A stretch of DNA of 64,000 nucleotides from Prosthecomicrobium sp. N25 (GTDB taxonomy: Bacteria > Pseudomonadota > Alphaproteobacteria > Rhizobiales > Ancalomicrobiaceae). Location: positions 226,110-290,109 of the forward strand of contig NZ_JBBCAT010000005.1 in NCBI RefSeq assembly GCF_037203705.1, given 5' to 3'. Below the pieces are notes generated by a model. That model saw only the letters and a program-made list of their open reading frames with translations, was not told the origin of the DNA and did no database searches. The translations under genes were made by a program, and so were the position numbers. Of this stretch, positions 18,889-26,446 are shown one piece after another (within the stretch, counting starts at the first letter, position 1; the number at the start of each line of letters is the position of its first letter).

Positions 18889-19125
18889 TCAGAACGCCTT
18901 GAAGGTGATCAGCGTCTTGGTGTCCTGGATGCCCGGGATATGATGGACCTTCTCGTTGACGAAGCGGCCGATGTCGGTCTCGTCCTCGATGTAGAACTTG
19001 GCGATGAGGTCGTGGTCGCCGGCGATCGAGTAGATCTCGGAGGCGATTTCCGCGTCGGCGAGCGCGGTCGCGACCTCGTAGGCACGGCCGAGATTGCATT
19101 TGATGAGGACGAAGAAGGGCTTCAT
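18889..19125 (-). CDS. Stand-alone Lrp/AsnC ligand-binding (RAM) domain protein
   Basis: 78 residues making one alpha/beta RAM domain. It starts [19 protein letters not shown], contains the [12 protein letters not shown] core with the G-x-(Y/H)-D-L motif, and ends [18 protein letters not shown], very close to the C-terminal half of Lrp/AsnC regulators. No helix-turn-helix is present, so it cannot bind DNA itself. Such stand-alone proteins can oligomerise with Lrp-type regulators or bind amino acids. Comparable small RAM genes are common in alphaproteobacteria. The frame is open further upstream to 19305, but that part contains a terminator-like hairpin and is not protein-like, so ATG 19125 is chosen. 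Confidence 0.85.
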   Translation of the reverse strand: MKPFFVLIKCNLGRAYEVATALADAEIASEIYSIAGDHDLIAKFYIEDETDIGRFVNEKVHHIPGIQDTKTLITFKAF

Positions 19126-19218
19126 GGGCGCCTCGCGCTGTTCTGTCGGGCGCGACGATGCACCAGGGGCGCGGGCCGGGGCAAGGGGCCGCCGTAAAGC
19201 CTGCCCTGAAACGAAAAC

Positions 19219-19238
19219 GAGCGGGCTTTGGCCCGCTC
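19219..19238 (-). terminator. Intrinsic terminator-like hairpin, minus strand, upstream of the RAM gene
   Basis: A perfect 8-bp stem (GAGCGGGC / GCCCGCTC) with a 4-nt loop is followed on the minus strand by GTTTTCGTTTC. It points toward the RAM-domain gene, whose start is 94 bases further on. No minus-strand protein gene lies upstream of it, so it is either a leader attenuator or the end of a small unannotated minus-strand RNA. Confidence 0.55.
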
Positions 19239-19430
19239 GCTCGTCCGAAGGTGCGGACCGGACTGCCGGTACATCCGCGGTCAATCCGTTCGACGCCCTT
19301 CTCACGTCTCGGGGGACGTCATCCCCGAGCGCATCGTGATCCTGAAATGGTTACGGAATGATGACTTTCAAGGGCGGGCCGGCATTTTCCGCTTGCCAAT
19401 CGGAGAGCGCGAACCTAAGTGCACAGCTGT

Positions 19431-19523
19431 CTCATGGGGGTGCCCGGCGGAAAAAGCCGGGCTGAGAGGCGGACCGCCAACTCCACGAACCTGATCCGGG
19501 TCATGCCGGCGGAGGGATTTGAG
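19431..19523 (+). promoter_or_regulatory. TPP riboswitch (THI element)
   Basis: The conserved aptamer is plain: GGGGGTGCCC, then AGCCGGGCTGAGAGG (P2/J2-3), then GAACCTGATCCGGGTCATGC followed by CGGCGGAGGGA, with outer CTCA/TGAG pairing closing P1. It precedes the first thiM by 65 bases. TPP-bound aptamers usually repress thiamine genes by hiding the ribosome site or by terminating transcription. I saw no U-tracted terminator between aptamer and start, so translational control is more likely. It should govern the whole operon, apparently including the TRAP binding-protein gene at its end. Confidence 0.95.
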
Positions 19524-19588
19524 ATGCGGCGCCGTCCAGCCTTGCCCGTCCCGTCCGATGCGCAGCCCGTCCAGCGGGAGGAGCGCGC

Positions 19589-20368
19589 ATGACCTCTTCG
19601 GCCCAGGACCACCCCGTCGACGCCGACCGGGTCGCCGCCACGCTGGAGGCCGTGCGCGCGCGCCGGCCGCGCGTGCAGGTGATCACCAATCCGGTTGCCC
19701 AGACCTACACGGCCAACATGCTCCTGGCAGTCGGCGCGGCGCCGTCGATGACCTCGGCGCCTGAGGAGATCGCGGCCTTCATCGCCGTCTCGGGAAGCCT
19801 CCTCGTCAATCTCGGCATCCTCGACCGCGCCCGGCGGGAGGCGAGCCTCACGGCCGTGGAGGTCGCCCGCGAGATGGGCGTCCCGTGGGTGCTCGACCCC
19901 GTCAAGGTCGACATCTCGCCGCCGCGCCTGGCCTTCGCGACCCATCTCCTCGGCATGGAGCCGGACTTCGTGCGGGCGAACCATGCGGAGTTCGTGGGGT
20001 TCGGGTCCGACGCGCCGGGCGAGGCGCAGGCCCGCGCCTTCGCGGTCGAACACCTGACGACGCTCGCCCTCTCGGGTCCGGTGGACATCGTGACGGACGG
20101 CCGGCGGCTCGCGCGGGTCGGCAACGGGCATCCGATGATGGACCGGGTCACCGCCATGGGCTGCGCGGGCACCGCGGTCGCCGCGGCCTTCCGCGCCGTC
20201 GAGCCCGACGCGCTCGTGGCGGCCACGGCCGCGCTGGTCGTCATGGGCATCGCCGGCGAGGTCGCGGCGGAGACGGCGCGCGGCCCGGGCTCCTTCGCAA
20301 TCGCGATCCTCGACGCCCTCTACGGGCTCGACGCGGACACCATCCGGGAAAGGGCGAGACTGTCATGA
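19589..20368 (+). CDS. Divergent hydroxyethylthiazole kinase paralogue (ThiM-like 1)
   Basis: 259 residues of the ThiM family, which phosphorylates the thiazole alcohol (HET) for thiamine salvage. Family features include VITNPVAQTYTANMLLAVGA near the N-terminus, VLDPV at 101-105, VDIVTDG at 165-171 and the active-site-region Cys192 (TAMGCAGTAVAAAF). Several substrate-pocket motifs deviate from usual ThiM: SMTSAPEE instead of (P/A)MxHAxEE, VKVDISPPR instead of VGAT-x-(Y/F)R, and RANHAEF instead of RGN(A/G)(S/G)E(I/L). The second thiM next door has the canonical forms, so this copy may use a different substrate. GGGAGGAG precedes the ATG. It is the first gene after the TPP riboswitch and overlaps the next gene by 4 bp. 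Confidence 0.85.
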   Translation: MTSSAQDHPVDADRVAATLEAVRARRPRVQVITNPVAQTYTANMLLAVGAAPSMTSAPEEIAAFIAVSGSLLVNLGILDRARREASLTAVEVAREMGVPWVLDPVKVDISPPRLAFATHLLGMEPDFVRANHAEFVGFGSDAPGEAQARAFAVEHLTTLALSGPVDIVTDGRRLARVGNGHPMMDRVTAMGCAGTAVAAAFRAVEPDALVAATAALVVMGIAGEVAAETARGPGSFAIAILDALYGLDADTIRERARLS

Positions 20369-21168
20369 CGCCGATCGAACGCGCCTGGCTGGACCTGGAG
20401 GCGGTGCGCGCACGCCGGCCGCTGGTCCACGCCATCACCAACTACGTGGCGATGACCGTCTCGGCCAACGTGCTCCTGTCGCTCGGCGCCTCGCCGGCGA
20501 TGGTGCATGCGGGCGAGGAGGTGGAGGAGTTCGCCGGGATCGCGGACAGCCTCGTCGTGAACATCGGCACGCTGTCGACGCCCTGGATCGCCGCCATGAA
20601 GGCGGCGGCCGCCACGGCGCGGGCAAGCGGCAAGCCCTGGGTCCTGGACCCGGTCGCGGCCGGCGCGACGCGGCTGCGCACCGAGGCCGCGACGGCGCTC
20701 CTGGCGCTGAAGCCGTCCGTCGTGCGCGGAAACGCCGGCGAGATCCTGAGCCTCGCGGGCTCGTCCGGGGCGAGCCGGGGGGTGGATTCGATCGCCGGCT
20801 CGGACGCAGCCATCGATGCGGCCCTGGACCTGGCGCGGGCCTCCGGCGCGGTCGTGGCCGTCACGGGCGAGGTCGACTACGTGACGGACGGGGTCCGGGC
20901 GGCAGCGATCCGGGGCGGCCACATGCTGATGCCGCTCTCCACGGCGCTCGGCTGCGCGCTCTCCGGGGTGGTGGCCGCCTTCGCGGCGGTGGCGCCCGCC
21001 TACGAGGGAACGGTCTCGGCCCTGGCGGTCTACGCGGCGGCGGGCCGGATCGCCGGCGAACGCTGCCGCGGGGCGGGGCACCTGCCGGCGGAGCTCTGCG
21101 ACGCGCTCCTGGGTCTCGACGCCCGCGACCTCGCCCGCAACGCTTCCATCGAGGAGATCACGACGTGA
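20365..21168 (+). CDS. thiM: Hydroxyethylthiazole kinase ThiM
   Basis: 267 residues. It salvages 4-methyl-5-(2-hydroxyethyl)thiazole by ATP-dependent phosphorylation, supplying ThiE. Canonical motifs are present: HAITNYVAMTVSANVLLSLG, SPAMVHAGEE (44-52 region), VLDPVAAGATRLR (93-105), VRGNAGEILSLAG (120-132), VTGEVDYVTDG (167-177) and the Cys197 segment STALGCALSGVVAAF. The usual GTGC around the catalytic Cys reads ALGC here. ATG 20365 overlaps the stop of the preceding thiM-like gene (ATGA), and its own stop overlaps the thiE GTG, so translation is probably coupled through the operon. Confidence 0.93.
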   Translation: MTPIERAWLDLEAVRARRPLVHAITNYVAMTVSANVLLSLGASPAMVHAGEEVEEFAGIADSLVVNIGTLSTPWIAAMKAAAATARASGKPWVLDPVAAGATRLRTEAATALLALKPSVVRGNAGEILSLAGSSGASRGVDSIAGSDAAIDAALDLARASGAVVAVTGEVDYVTDGVRAAAIRGGHMLMPLSTALGCALSGVVAAFAAVAPAYEGTVSALAVYAAAGRIAGERCRGAGHLPAELCDALLGLDARDLARNASIEEITT

Positions 21169-21818
21169 GACATCTGTTCGACCTCCGCCTCTACCTGGTG
21201 ACCGATCCGGTGCTGGCCGGGCCGCGCGGCGTGGTCGACACCGTGAAGGCCGCGATCGAGGGCGGGGTCACGATGGTGCAGTTGCGCGACCCGGTGTCTC
21301 CGACCCGGGTCCTGGTCGAGCAGGCCCGTTTTCTCAAGCAGATCCTGGCGCCTCGCGGCATCCCGCTCATCCTCAACGACCGGGTGGACGTGGCGCTGGC
21401 GGCGGACGCTGACGGGGTGCATGTCGGGCAGAACGACATGGCGCCGGCCGACGTGCGCCGGCTCCTCGGGCCGGACAGGATCGTCGGCCTGTCGGTCGGC
21501 TCGCCCGTGGAGTTCGCGGCGTCGGCGGGCAGCCTGGGCTCGGTCGACTATCTCGGCACGGGGCCCGTCCGGTCGACCGCCACGAAGGCGGACGCCGGCG
21601 CGGCGATCGGGCCGGAGGGCCTCGCAGCGGTCGTCCGGATGACGGACCTGCCGGTGGTGGCGATCGGGGGCATCGGGCTCGGAGAGGTCGCCGGCGTCTT
21701 CGGGGCCGGGGCCAGGGGCATCGCGGTCGTCTCCGCCATCATGGCGGCAACCGATCCCGGGGCGGCGGCGCGGGATCTCCGGATGGAGGTCGAGAAGGGG
21801 CGGGGAGGTCAGCCGTGA
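21165..21818 (+). CDS. thiE: Thiamine-phosphate synthase ThiE
   Basis: 217 residues forming a TIM barrel that joins HMP-PP and thiazole phosphate into thiamine phosphate. Recognisable parts are [12 protein letters not shown] at the start, [10 protein letters not shown] (strand 2), [24 protein letters not shown] (phosphate/Mg site with the two Asp), [23 protein letters not shown] and VVAIGGIG near the C-terminus. One oddity: the family's R-x-K (QLREK or QLRIK) reads R41-D42-P43, so the pyrophosphate-contacting Lys is missing. It starts with GTG at 21165, overlapping the thiM stop by 4 bp, and its stop overlaps the thiD GTG. Confidence 0.93.
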   Translation: MRHLFDLRLYLVTDPVLAGPRGVVDTVKAAIEGGVTMVQLRDPVSPTRVLVEQARFLKQILAPRGIPLILNDRVDVALAADADGVHVGQNDMAPADVRRLLGPDRIVGLSVGSPVEFAASAGSLGSVDYLGTGPVRSTATKADAGAAIGPEGLAAVVRMTDLPVVAIGGIGLGEVAGVFGAGARGIAVVSAIMAATDPGAAARDLRMEVEKGRGGQP

Positions 21819-22627
21819 CGGCGATCGCGCTCACCATCGCGGGCTCGGATTCGGGCGGCGGCGCCGGCATCCAGGCCGACCTCAAGACCTTCTCGGCGCT
21901 CAGCGTCTACGGGGCGAGCGTCATCACGGCCCTGACCGCGCAGAACACGCTGGGCGTGACCGGCATCCACGACGTGCCGCCGGAGTTCGTGCGCGAGCAG
22001 ATGGACGCTGTCTTCTCGGACCTCGCCGTCAACGCCGTGAAGATCGGCATGCTGTCGCGCCCGGAGGTGATCCGGGCGGTCGCGGGCGGTCTCGACCGCT
22101 GGAAGCCGGCGCGCGTCGTGCTAGACCCGGTGATGGTGGCGGCCAGCGGGGCGAGCCTCCTGGTCCCCGAGGCGGTCGAGACGCTGCGGGCGGTGCTGAT
22201 CCCGCGCGCGGGGCTGGTGACGCCGAACCTGCCGGAGGCGGGGCGGATCCTCGGCGAGGCCGCGGCGGCCAGCGAGGCGGAGATGCTGGACCAGGCGCGC
22301 CGCATCCTGGCCATGGGTCCCGAGGCGGTGCTGCTCAAGGGCGGGCACGGTCAGGGGCCGGAGAGCGCCGACCTGCTCGTCTCCGCCACGGGGCATCGCT
22401 GGTACCGCGCGCCGCGGCACCCGACGCGCAACACGCACGGCACCGGCTGCACGCTCTCCTCGGCGATCGCGGCGGGACTGGCGCTCGGCGTGCCGCTGGA
22501 GTCGGCGGTCGCCGAGGCGAAGGACTACGTGACCCGCGCCATCCGTGCGGCCGACCGGTTGAAGATCGGGTCGGGGCACGGGCCGCTGCACCATTTCCAT
22601 GCGCTCTGGAAGGGACCGGAAGCCTGA
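21815..22627 (+). CDS. thiD: HMP/HMP-phosphate kinase ThiD
   Basis: 270 residues of the ribokinase fold. It phosphorylates hydroxymethylpyrimidine twice to give HMP-PP for ThiE. The N-terminal signature [19 protein letters not shown] is exact, with [15 protein letters not shown] after it. VVLDPVMVA lies mid-protein, and [18 protein letters not shown] carries the conserved GTGC anion-hole motif. GTG 21815 overlaps the thiE stop (GTGA). It completes a ThiM-ThiE-ThiD salvage set; neither thiC nor thiG is in this operon, which points to recycling of imported thiazole and pyrimidine rather than de novo synthesis, at least from this locus. Confidence 0.96.
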   Translation: MTAIALTIAGSDSGGGAGIQADLKTFSALSVYGASVITALTAQNTLGVTGIHDVPPEFVREQMDAVFSDLAVNAVKIGMLSRPEVIRAVAGGLDRWKPARVVLDPVMVAASGASLLVPEAVETLRAVLIPRAGLVTPNLPEAGRILGEAAAASEAEMLDQARRILAMGPEAVLLKGGHGQGPESADLLVSATGHRWYRAPRHPTRNTHGTGCTLSSAIAAGLALGVPLESAVAEAKDYVTRAIRAADRLKIGSGHGPLHHFHALWKGPEA

Positions 22628-22628
22628 C

Positions 22629-23711
22629 ATGACGGACGCCAAGCTCGCCCGCCGTTCCCTGCTCGGGGCCGCCGGCCTTCTCGCCGCCGCGCCGCTCGCC
22701 GCGCCCGCGCTCGCCAAGGGGCTGGCGGAGTGGAAGATGGTCACGTCCTGGCCGAAAAACCTCCCCGGGCCGGGGGTCTCGGCGGAGCGGCTCGCCGCCT
22801 CGATCGGCAAGCTCTCGGACGGGCGGCTGACCGTGAAGGTCTATGCGGCCGGGGAACTCGTGCCGGCGCTTGAGGCGTTCGACGCGGTCGCGGGCGGGAC
22901 AGCCGAGATGGCGCACACGGCGGCGATCTACTGGCAGGGCAAGATGCCGGCGGCGCCCTTCTACACGACCGCGCCCTTCGGGCTGACGCCGCTCGAGCAC
23001 ATGATCTGGGTCGAGCAGGGCGGCGGCCAGGCGCTCTGGGAGAAGCTGTACCGGCCCTTCGGCGTGCAGCCCTACATGGGCGGCAACACCGGCTTCTCGA
23101 TGGCGGGCTGGTACAGGCGCGAGATCGCGTCGCTCGACGACGTGAAGGGGCTGAAGATCCGCATCGTCGGGCTCGGCGGGGAGGTGTTCCGAAGGCTCGG
23201 CGCGACGCCCGTGTCACTGCCGACCGGCGAGGTCCTGCCGGCGCTGCAGGCCGGCGTGGTCGACGCCGCCGAGGTCCTGGCGCCCTGGTCGGACGCGGCC
23301 TTCGGCTACCACAAGGTGACCAAGCTCTACTACGGTCCGGGCTTCAACAAGCCGAACGGCACGGGCGAGGCGATCGTCTCGCTGAAGGCGCTCGAGGCGC
23401 TGCCCGCCGACCTGCGCGAGATCGTCGCCGCGGCCTGCCGGCTCGAGCACGCCACGGCGCTGACCCTCGCGGAGTGGAACAACGCCCAGAGCCTGGAGGT
23501 GCTGAAGGGCACCCACGGCGTCCAGGTCAAGGCCATGCCGGCCGACGTGCTCGCGGCGGCGTCCCGCATCGCCGACGACCTGATGAGCGAGATCGCCGCG
23601 AAGGACGCCCTGTCGAAGGAGGTCGTCGACAGCTACCGGGCCGCGCGGGCGCGGACCGGCGGCTGGCTGCGGATCACCCAGGGCGTGTTCCTCGCCGCGC
23701 GGGATGGGTAG
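22629..23711 (+). CDS. TRAP-type solute-binding protein (DctP/TakP-like) in the thiamine operon
   Basis: 360 residues. A twin-arginine signal is visible (ARRSLLGAAGLL..PALA, R8-R9), so the protein is likely exported folded. The mature part matches the DctP/TakP family of periplasmic binding proteins for TRAP transporters: KMVTSWPKNLPG at the start, a GNTGFSMAGWYRREI segment, GLKIRIVGLGGEVFRRLG, then LPTGEVLPALQAGVVDAAE, the conserved ligand-site region. TakP relatives bind alpha-keto acids. It begins one base after the thiD stop, so it belongs to the TPP-riboswitch operon, yet no membrane subunits (DctQ/DctM) follow. Its ligand could be a thiamine precursor or an unrelated acid; the context favours the former only weakly. 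GGAAG lies upstream of the ATG. Confidence 0.88.
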   Translation: MTDAKLARRSLLGAAGLLAAAPLAAPALAKGLAEWKMVTSWPKNLPGPGVSAERLAASIGKLSDGRLTVKVYAAGELVPALEAFDAVAGGTAEMAHTAAIYWQGKMPAAPFYTTAPFGLTPLEHMIWVEQGGGQALWEKLYRPFGVQPYMGGNTGFSMAGWYRREIASLDDVKGLKIRIVGLGGEVFRRLGATPVSLPTGEVLPALQAGVVDAAEVLAPWSDAAFGYHKVTKLYYGPGFNKPNGTGEAIVSLKALEALPADLREIVAAACRLEHATALTLAEWNNAQSLEVLKGTHGVQVKAMPADVLAAASRIADDLMSEIAAKDALSKEVVDSYRAARARTGGWLRITQGVFLAARDG

Positions 23712-23867
23712 GTCTGTCGAGCTCGTCCGCACGCCTGCCGTGATGGCGTGCACGTACACGATTAATAGTTGCAATACCGATCTATACAATCTAGGGTCCT
23801 CTAAGTCCGTGACGGGTCGCCTGGTCCGAGCGCCGCGACAGGGCCGTTCGCGGGAGGAGGACCCGGC

Positions 23868-25286
23868 ATGGCCGACTTCACGCATGGCACGTTCCAAATC
23901 GCGAAGCCGCCGACCCTGTGCAGCAAGGACGTGTCGGCCCCGCCCGTACTCCCCTCCGGCTGGGAGTGCACCGCGCTCCTGCACGCCTACAGTCCGCCGC
24001 CCGCGAACGATCCGCGCAACACGCCCTTCTTCCAGATGTGCCTCGCCTTCGTCGGCTATATCGAGGGGCAGGTCCTGTCCGTGCGTGTGGTCGGCCTCGA
24101 CTACGGCACGTGGTGGTACAAGATCACGCCCTCGGGGACCGTGGTCTCGCTCGATCGCGGGGCGACCTGGACGGCCGTCGACATGGGCTGGACGCTCCCG
24201 GGGACGAGTTGGCTCGGGGCGGGCGCTTCGTACTTCCAGACCGGGGCCCTCAACTGGATGGCGGCCCAGGAGGTCGACTGGTGGAAGCAGCCCGTCGCGG
24301 GCTCCAACGCGACGACCTGGATCTGGTTCGATTCGACGACCGGGCTGCCGTTCCGGATGATGTTCGGGGCGGCGCCGGCCTCTCCGGTGAAGGGAGACCC
24401 CGCCCAACTCGCCTTCTTCCAGAACTTCTCCTTCACGTATTTCCCGACCTTCGCCGGCACCCCGACCCCGAACGTCGACACGTGGGTCGACCCGGCGATT
24501 CAGGGGTTCCAGGCCGGCAACCCCGGCGGGCAGAAGCTCGTGGTCTGGAACTCTTGCTTCTTCATGACCACGATCATGACGCCGGTCGATTCCGCCAGCC
24601 TGCCGCTGCCGACGGTCGTGCTCTACCAGTGGAAACCGGACGGCTCCTACCGCGAGGCGACCGACCGGGCGCAGGCGACGATCATGTCCTACGAGTACAA
24701 TCCGGAGGCGGGCATCCAGGATCAGGTGGCGCTCCTCTACGGAGTCGCGCCGGCCGGGACCCAGCCCCCGCCCTATGCCGGATCGGGCTACATCTACAAC
24801 GAGATCTTCTTCCTGCAGCGGGGCTACCCGGTCCCCGTCGTGCTGTCCTGCAGCAACATCGGCCTCGGCCAGCAACCGCCCGACTGGGCTCGGATTCCCG
24901 CGGTGCAGGGGACCATCCACGCGTCGGTGACCGACAATCCGGTGCTCTCGCCGGGGCAGGTGACCAACATCATCTCGGTTCTCTTTCCGCCGACCGCGGA
25001 GTATCCGCAGGGCCGGTATCTCTGGACTTGGTACAGCCCGTTTCCGGGCTCGGACGGGTCGCATGCCCGTCCCGTGACGTTCATGGAATCGGCGTCGACC
25101 ATCGCGGAGGGGGGCACGAGCCTCGCCCTCGCCGACTACTACCTCTACCAGGAGTCTCCGGTCTGGTTTCCTGCCGAATTCTACGCGTTGCCGGCCCTGT
25201 GCAAGGTTCCCCCCGAGGCTCGGGCCGCGCCCGCCCGGCGGGTTCCGGGACGGGTCGCCGGGTCGCCGATCGCGAGCACGACGTGA
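23868..25286 (+). CDS. Hypothetical protein, 472 residues, no recognised family
   Basis: I do not recognise this protein. The translation is clearly coding: balanced composition, rich in Trp, Tyr, Phe and Pro, with few charged runs. It has no signal peptide or membrane helix. Aromatic-rich stretches such as DYGTWWYKITP, NWMAAQEVDWWKQ and LWTWYSPFPG suggest an all-beta fold, perhaps carbohydrate or lipid binding, but this is only impression. About seven Cys are spread along the chain. The C-terminal 35 residues are Pro/Arg/Ala-rich and look disordered. GGGAGGAGG sits upstream of the ATG. A short AT-rich patch (about 23758-23815) in the gap before it is the likely promoter. The secreted NHL-repeat gene follows 41 bp later and is probably co-transcribed. 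Confidence 0.75.
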   Translation: MADFTHGTFQIAKPPTLCSKDVSAPPVLPSGWECTALLHAYSPPPANDPRNTPFFQMCLAFVGYIEGQVLSVRVVGLDYGTWWYKITPSGTVVSLDRGATWTAVDMGWTLPGTSWLGAGASYFQTGALNWMAAQEVDWWKQPVAGSNATTWIWFDSTTGLPFRMMFGAAPASPVKGDPAQLAFFQNFSFTYFPTFAGTPTPNVDTWVDPAIQGFQAGNPGGQKLVVWNSCFFMTTIMTPVDSASLPLPTVVLYQWKPDGSYREATDRAQATIMSYEYNPEAGIQDQVALLYGVAPAGTQPPPYAGSGYIYNEIFFLQRGYPVPVVLSCSNIGLGQQPPDWARIPAVQGTIHASVTDNPVLSPGQVTNIISVLFPPTAEYPQGRYLWTWYSPFPGSDGSHARPVTFMESASTIAEGGTSLALADYYLYQESPVWFPAEFYALPALCKVPPEARAAPARRVPGRVAGSPIASTT

Positions 25287-25327
25287 GCGCGAGGAGGATC
25301 GGGCGGCATCGGACGGGGAGGCGGATC

Positions 25328-26422
25328 ATGATCGGGGCGGAGCCGGGGCAACCGGCGGCGGGGGGTACACGCAGGGCCTGGAGTGCGGCGGCGGTCGCGG
25401 CGGCGCTCCTGGTGGCGGGGGGACCGGCGCGGGCCGGCGGTGAATACGTCCAGGACCGCACGTTTCCGCAGCAGGGGACCTTCGGCTTCCAGAACGTGAG
25501 CTGGATGACCCGGCTGCCGGGGACGGACCTCCTGTTCATGGTCCAACGAGGGACTCCTGCGGTGTCGATCTGGGGCCAGGCGGGAAACTTCCTGGCGTCC
25601 TGGGCGACCGACCAGCTCGGTGATCCCCATTCGATCCGGTTCCAGACCACGCCGGGCGGCACCACCTTCGCCTGGGTGACCGACATGGCGCCGCCCAACC
25701 CGGCCGGCACCGGCTTCGGGCACTGCCTCAAGAGGTTCACCCTGTCGGGCGTCTACCAGGGCAGCGTCGGCCGGTGCGGCCAGACGAGCCAGGGCTCCGG
25801 GCTCGATCCGGTCCAGTTCGACAAGGTGACGGACGTCGGATTCGACCGCTCGGGGCTCATGTGGGTGACCGACGGGGACGTCAGCGGGCTCAACAACCGC
25901 GTCCTGTCGATCGAGCCGGCGACGGGCGTCGTGCGGAGCGTCTGGTCGGCGCCGGGCAACCAGCCGGGCACGGGCGAGAAGGAGTTCAATCTCCCGCACG
26001 CCATCGCGGTGGATTCCTGCGACCGGGTCTATGTCGCCGACGCCCTCAACCACCGCGTCCAGATCATCCGGACCGACGGGACGTTCCTGCAGGAGCTCCA
26101 GTGCTTCGGCGACCTGGGCGTCTACGGCATCGCGTTGCGCGGACAGCCGTTGGCGACGTCCTGGCGGCTCTGGGTGTCGGCGAGCACCACCACCTTCACG
26201 GGGGTCGGTACGATCTCGGGCTTCGACGTGAGCCCGACCTGTTCGGCGCCGCTGCCGGTCCCGTCCGGATGCCGGCCCGCCGTGCAATGGCCGATGGCGC
26301 TGCCGCCGGGCTCGTCCGCCTCCGCCCTGCATGCGATCGACGCCACCGACGATGGCAGCGCGGTGTTCATCGCGCCGCTCGGCGGCAACCTGGCGCCGCA
26401 GCGCTGGGACGAGGTGCCCTGA
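25328..26422 (+). CDS. Secreted NHL-repeat beta-propeller protein
   Basis: 364 residues with an N-terminal export signal (hydrophobic AWSAAAVAAALLVAGGPARA, residues ~17-36). The rest reads as an NHL-type beta-propeller: repeats such as FNLPHAIAVDSCDRVYVADA then LNHRVQIIRTDGTF, and DKVTDVGFDRSGLMWVTDGD, follow the family pattern of 'position, interpretation as value, display'. Around six Cys in the mature chain may form periplasmic disulfides. Propellers of this kind bind proteins, sugars or act as lyases or lactonases; no catalytic signature is clear. GGGGAGG stands upstream of ATG 25328. The frame is open far upstream, but that stretch is antisense-like shadow of the preceding gene. It probably forms a two-gene unit with the upstream hypothetical gene. 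Confidence 0.82.
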   Translation: MIGAEPGQPAAGGTRRAWSAAAVAAALLVAGGPARAGGEYVQDRTFPQQGTFGFQNVSWMTRLPGTDLLFMVQRGTPAVSIWGQAGNFLASWATDQLGDPHSIRFQTTPGGTTFAWVTDMAPPNPAGTGFGHCLKRFTLSGVYQGSVGRCGQTSQGSGLDPVQFDKVTDVGFDRSGLMWVTDGDVSGLNNRVLSIEPATGVVRSVWSAPGNQPGTGEKEFNLPHAIAVDSCDRVYVADALNHRVQIIRTDGTFLQELQCFGDLGVYGIALRGQPLATSWRLWVSASTTTFTGVGTISGFDVSPTCSAPLPVPSGCRPAVQWPMALPPGSSASALHAIDATDDGSAVFIAPLGGNLAPQRWDEVP

Positions 26423-26446
26423 CCTCGCCCCCGCGCGGAGGCCGTC

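Larger units (their letters stand above)
19126..19588. other. 463-bp divergent intergenic region
   Basis: This gap separates the minus-strand RAM gene from the plus-strand thiamine operon. It holds the minus-strand hairpin at 19219-19238 and the TPP riboswitch at 19431-19523. The stretch 19320-19400 (AAATGGTTACGGAATGATGACTT region) is less GC-rich than its surroundings and is the likely promoter area for the thi operon, though I could not assign -35 and -10 boxes with confidence. No coding region is evident. Confidence 0.6.

Noticed and set aside
20241..21081. Minus-strand open frames opposite the two thiM genes
   Set aside because: Antisense shadows; the plus strand has canonical ThiM motifs and the 4-bp overlaps of a translation-coupled operon.
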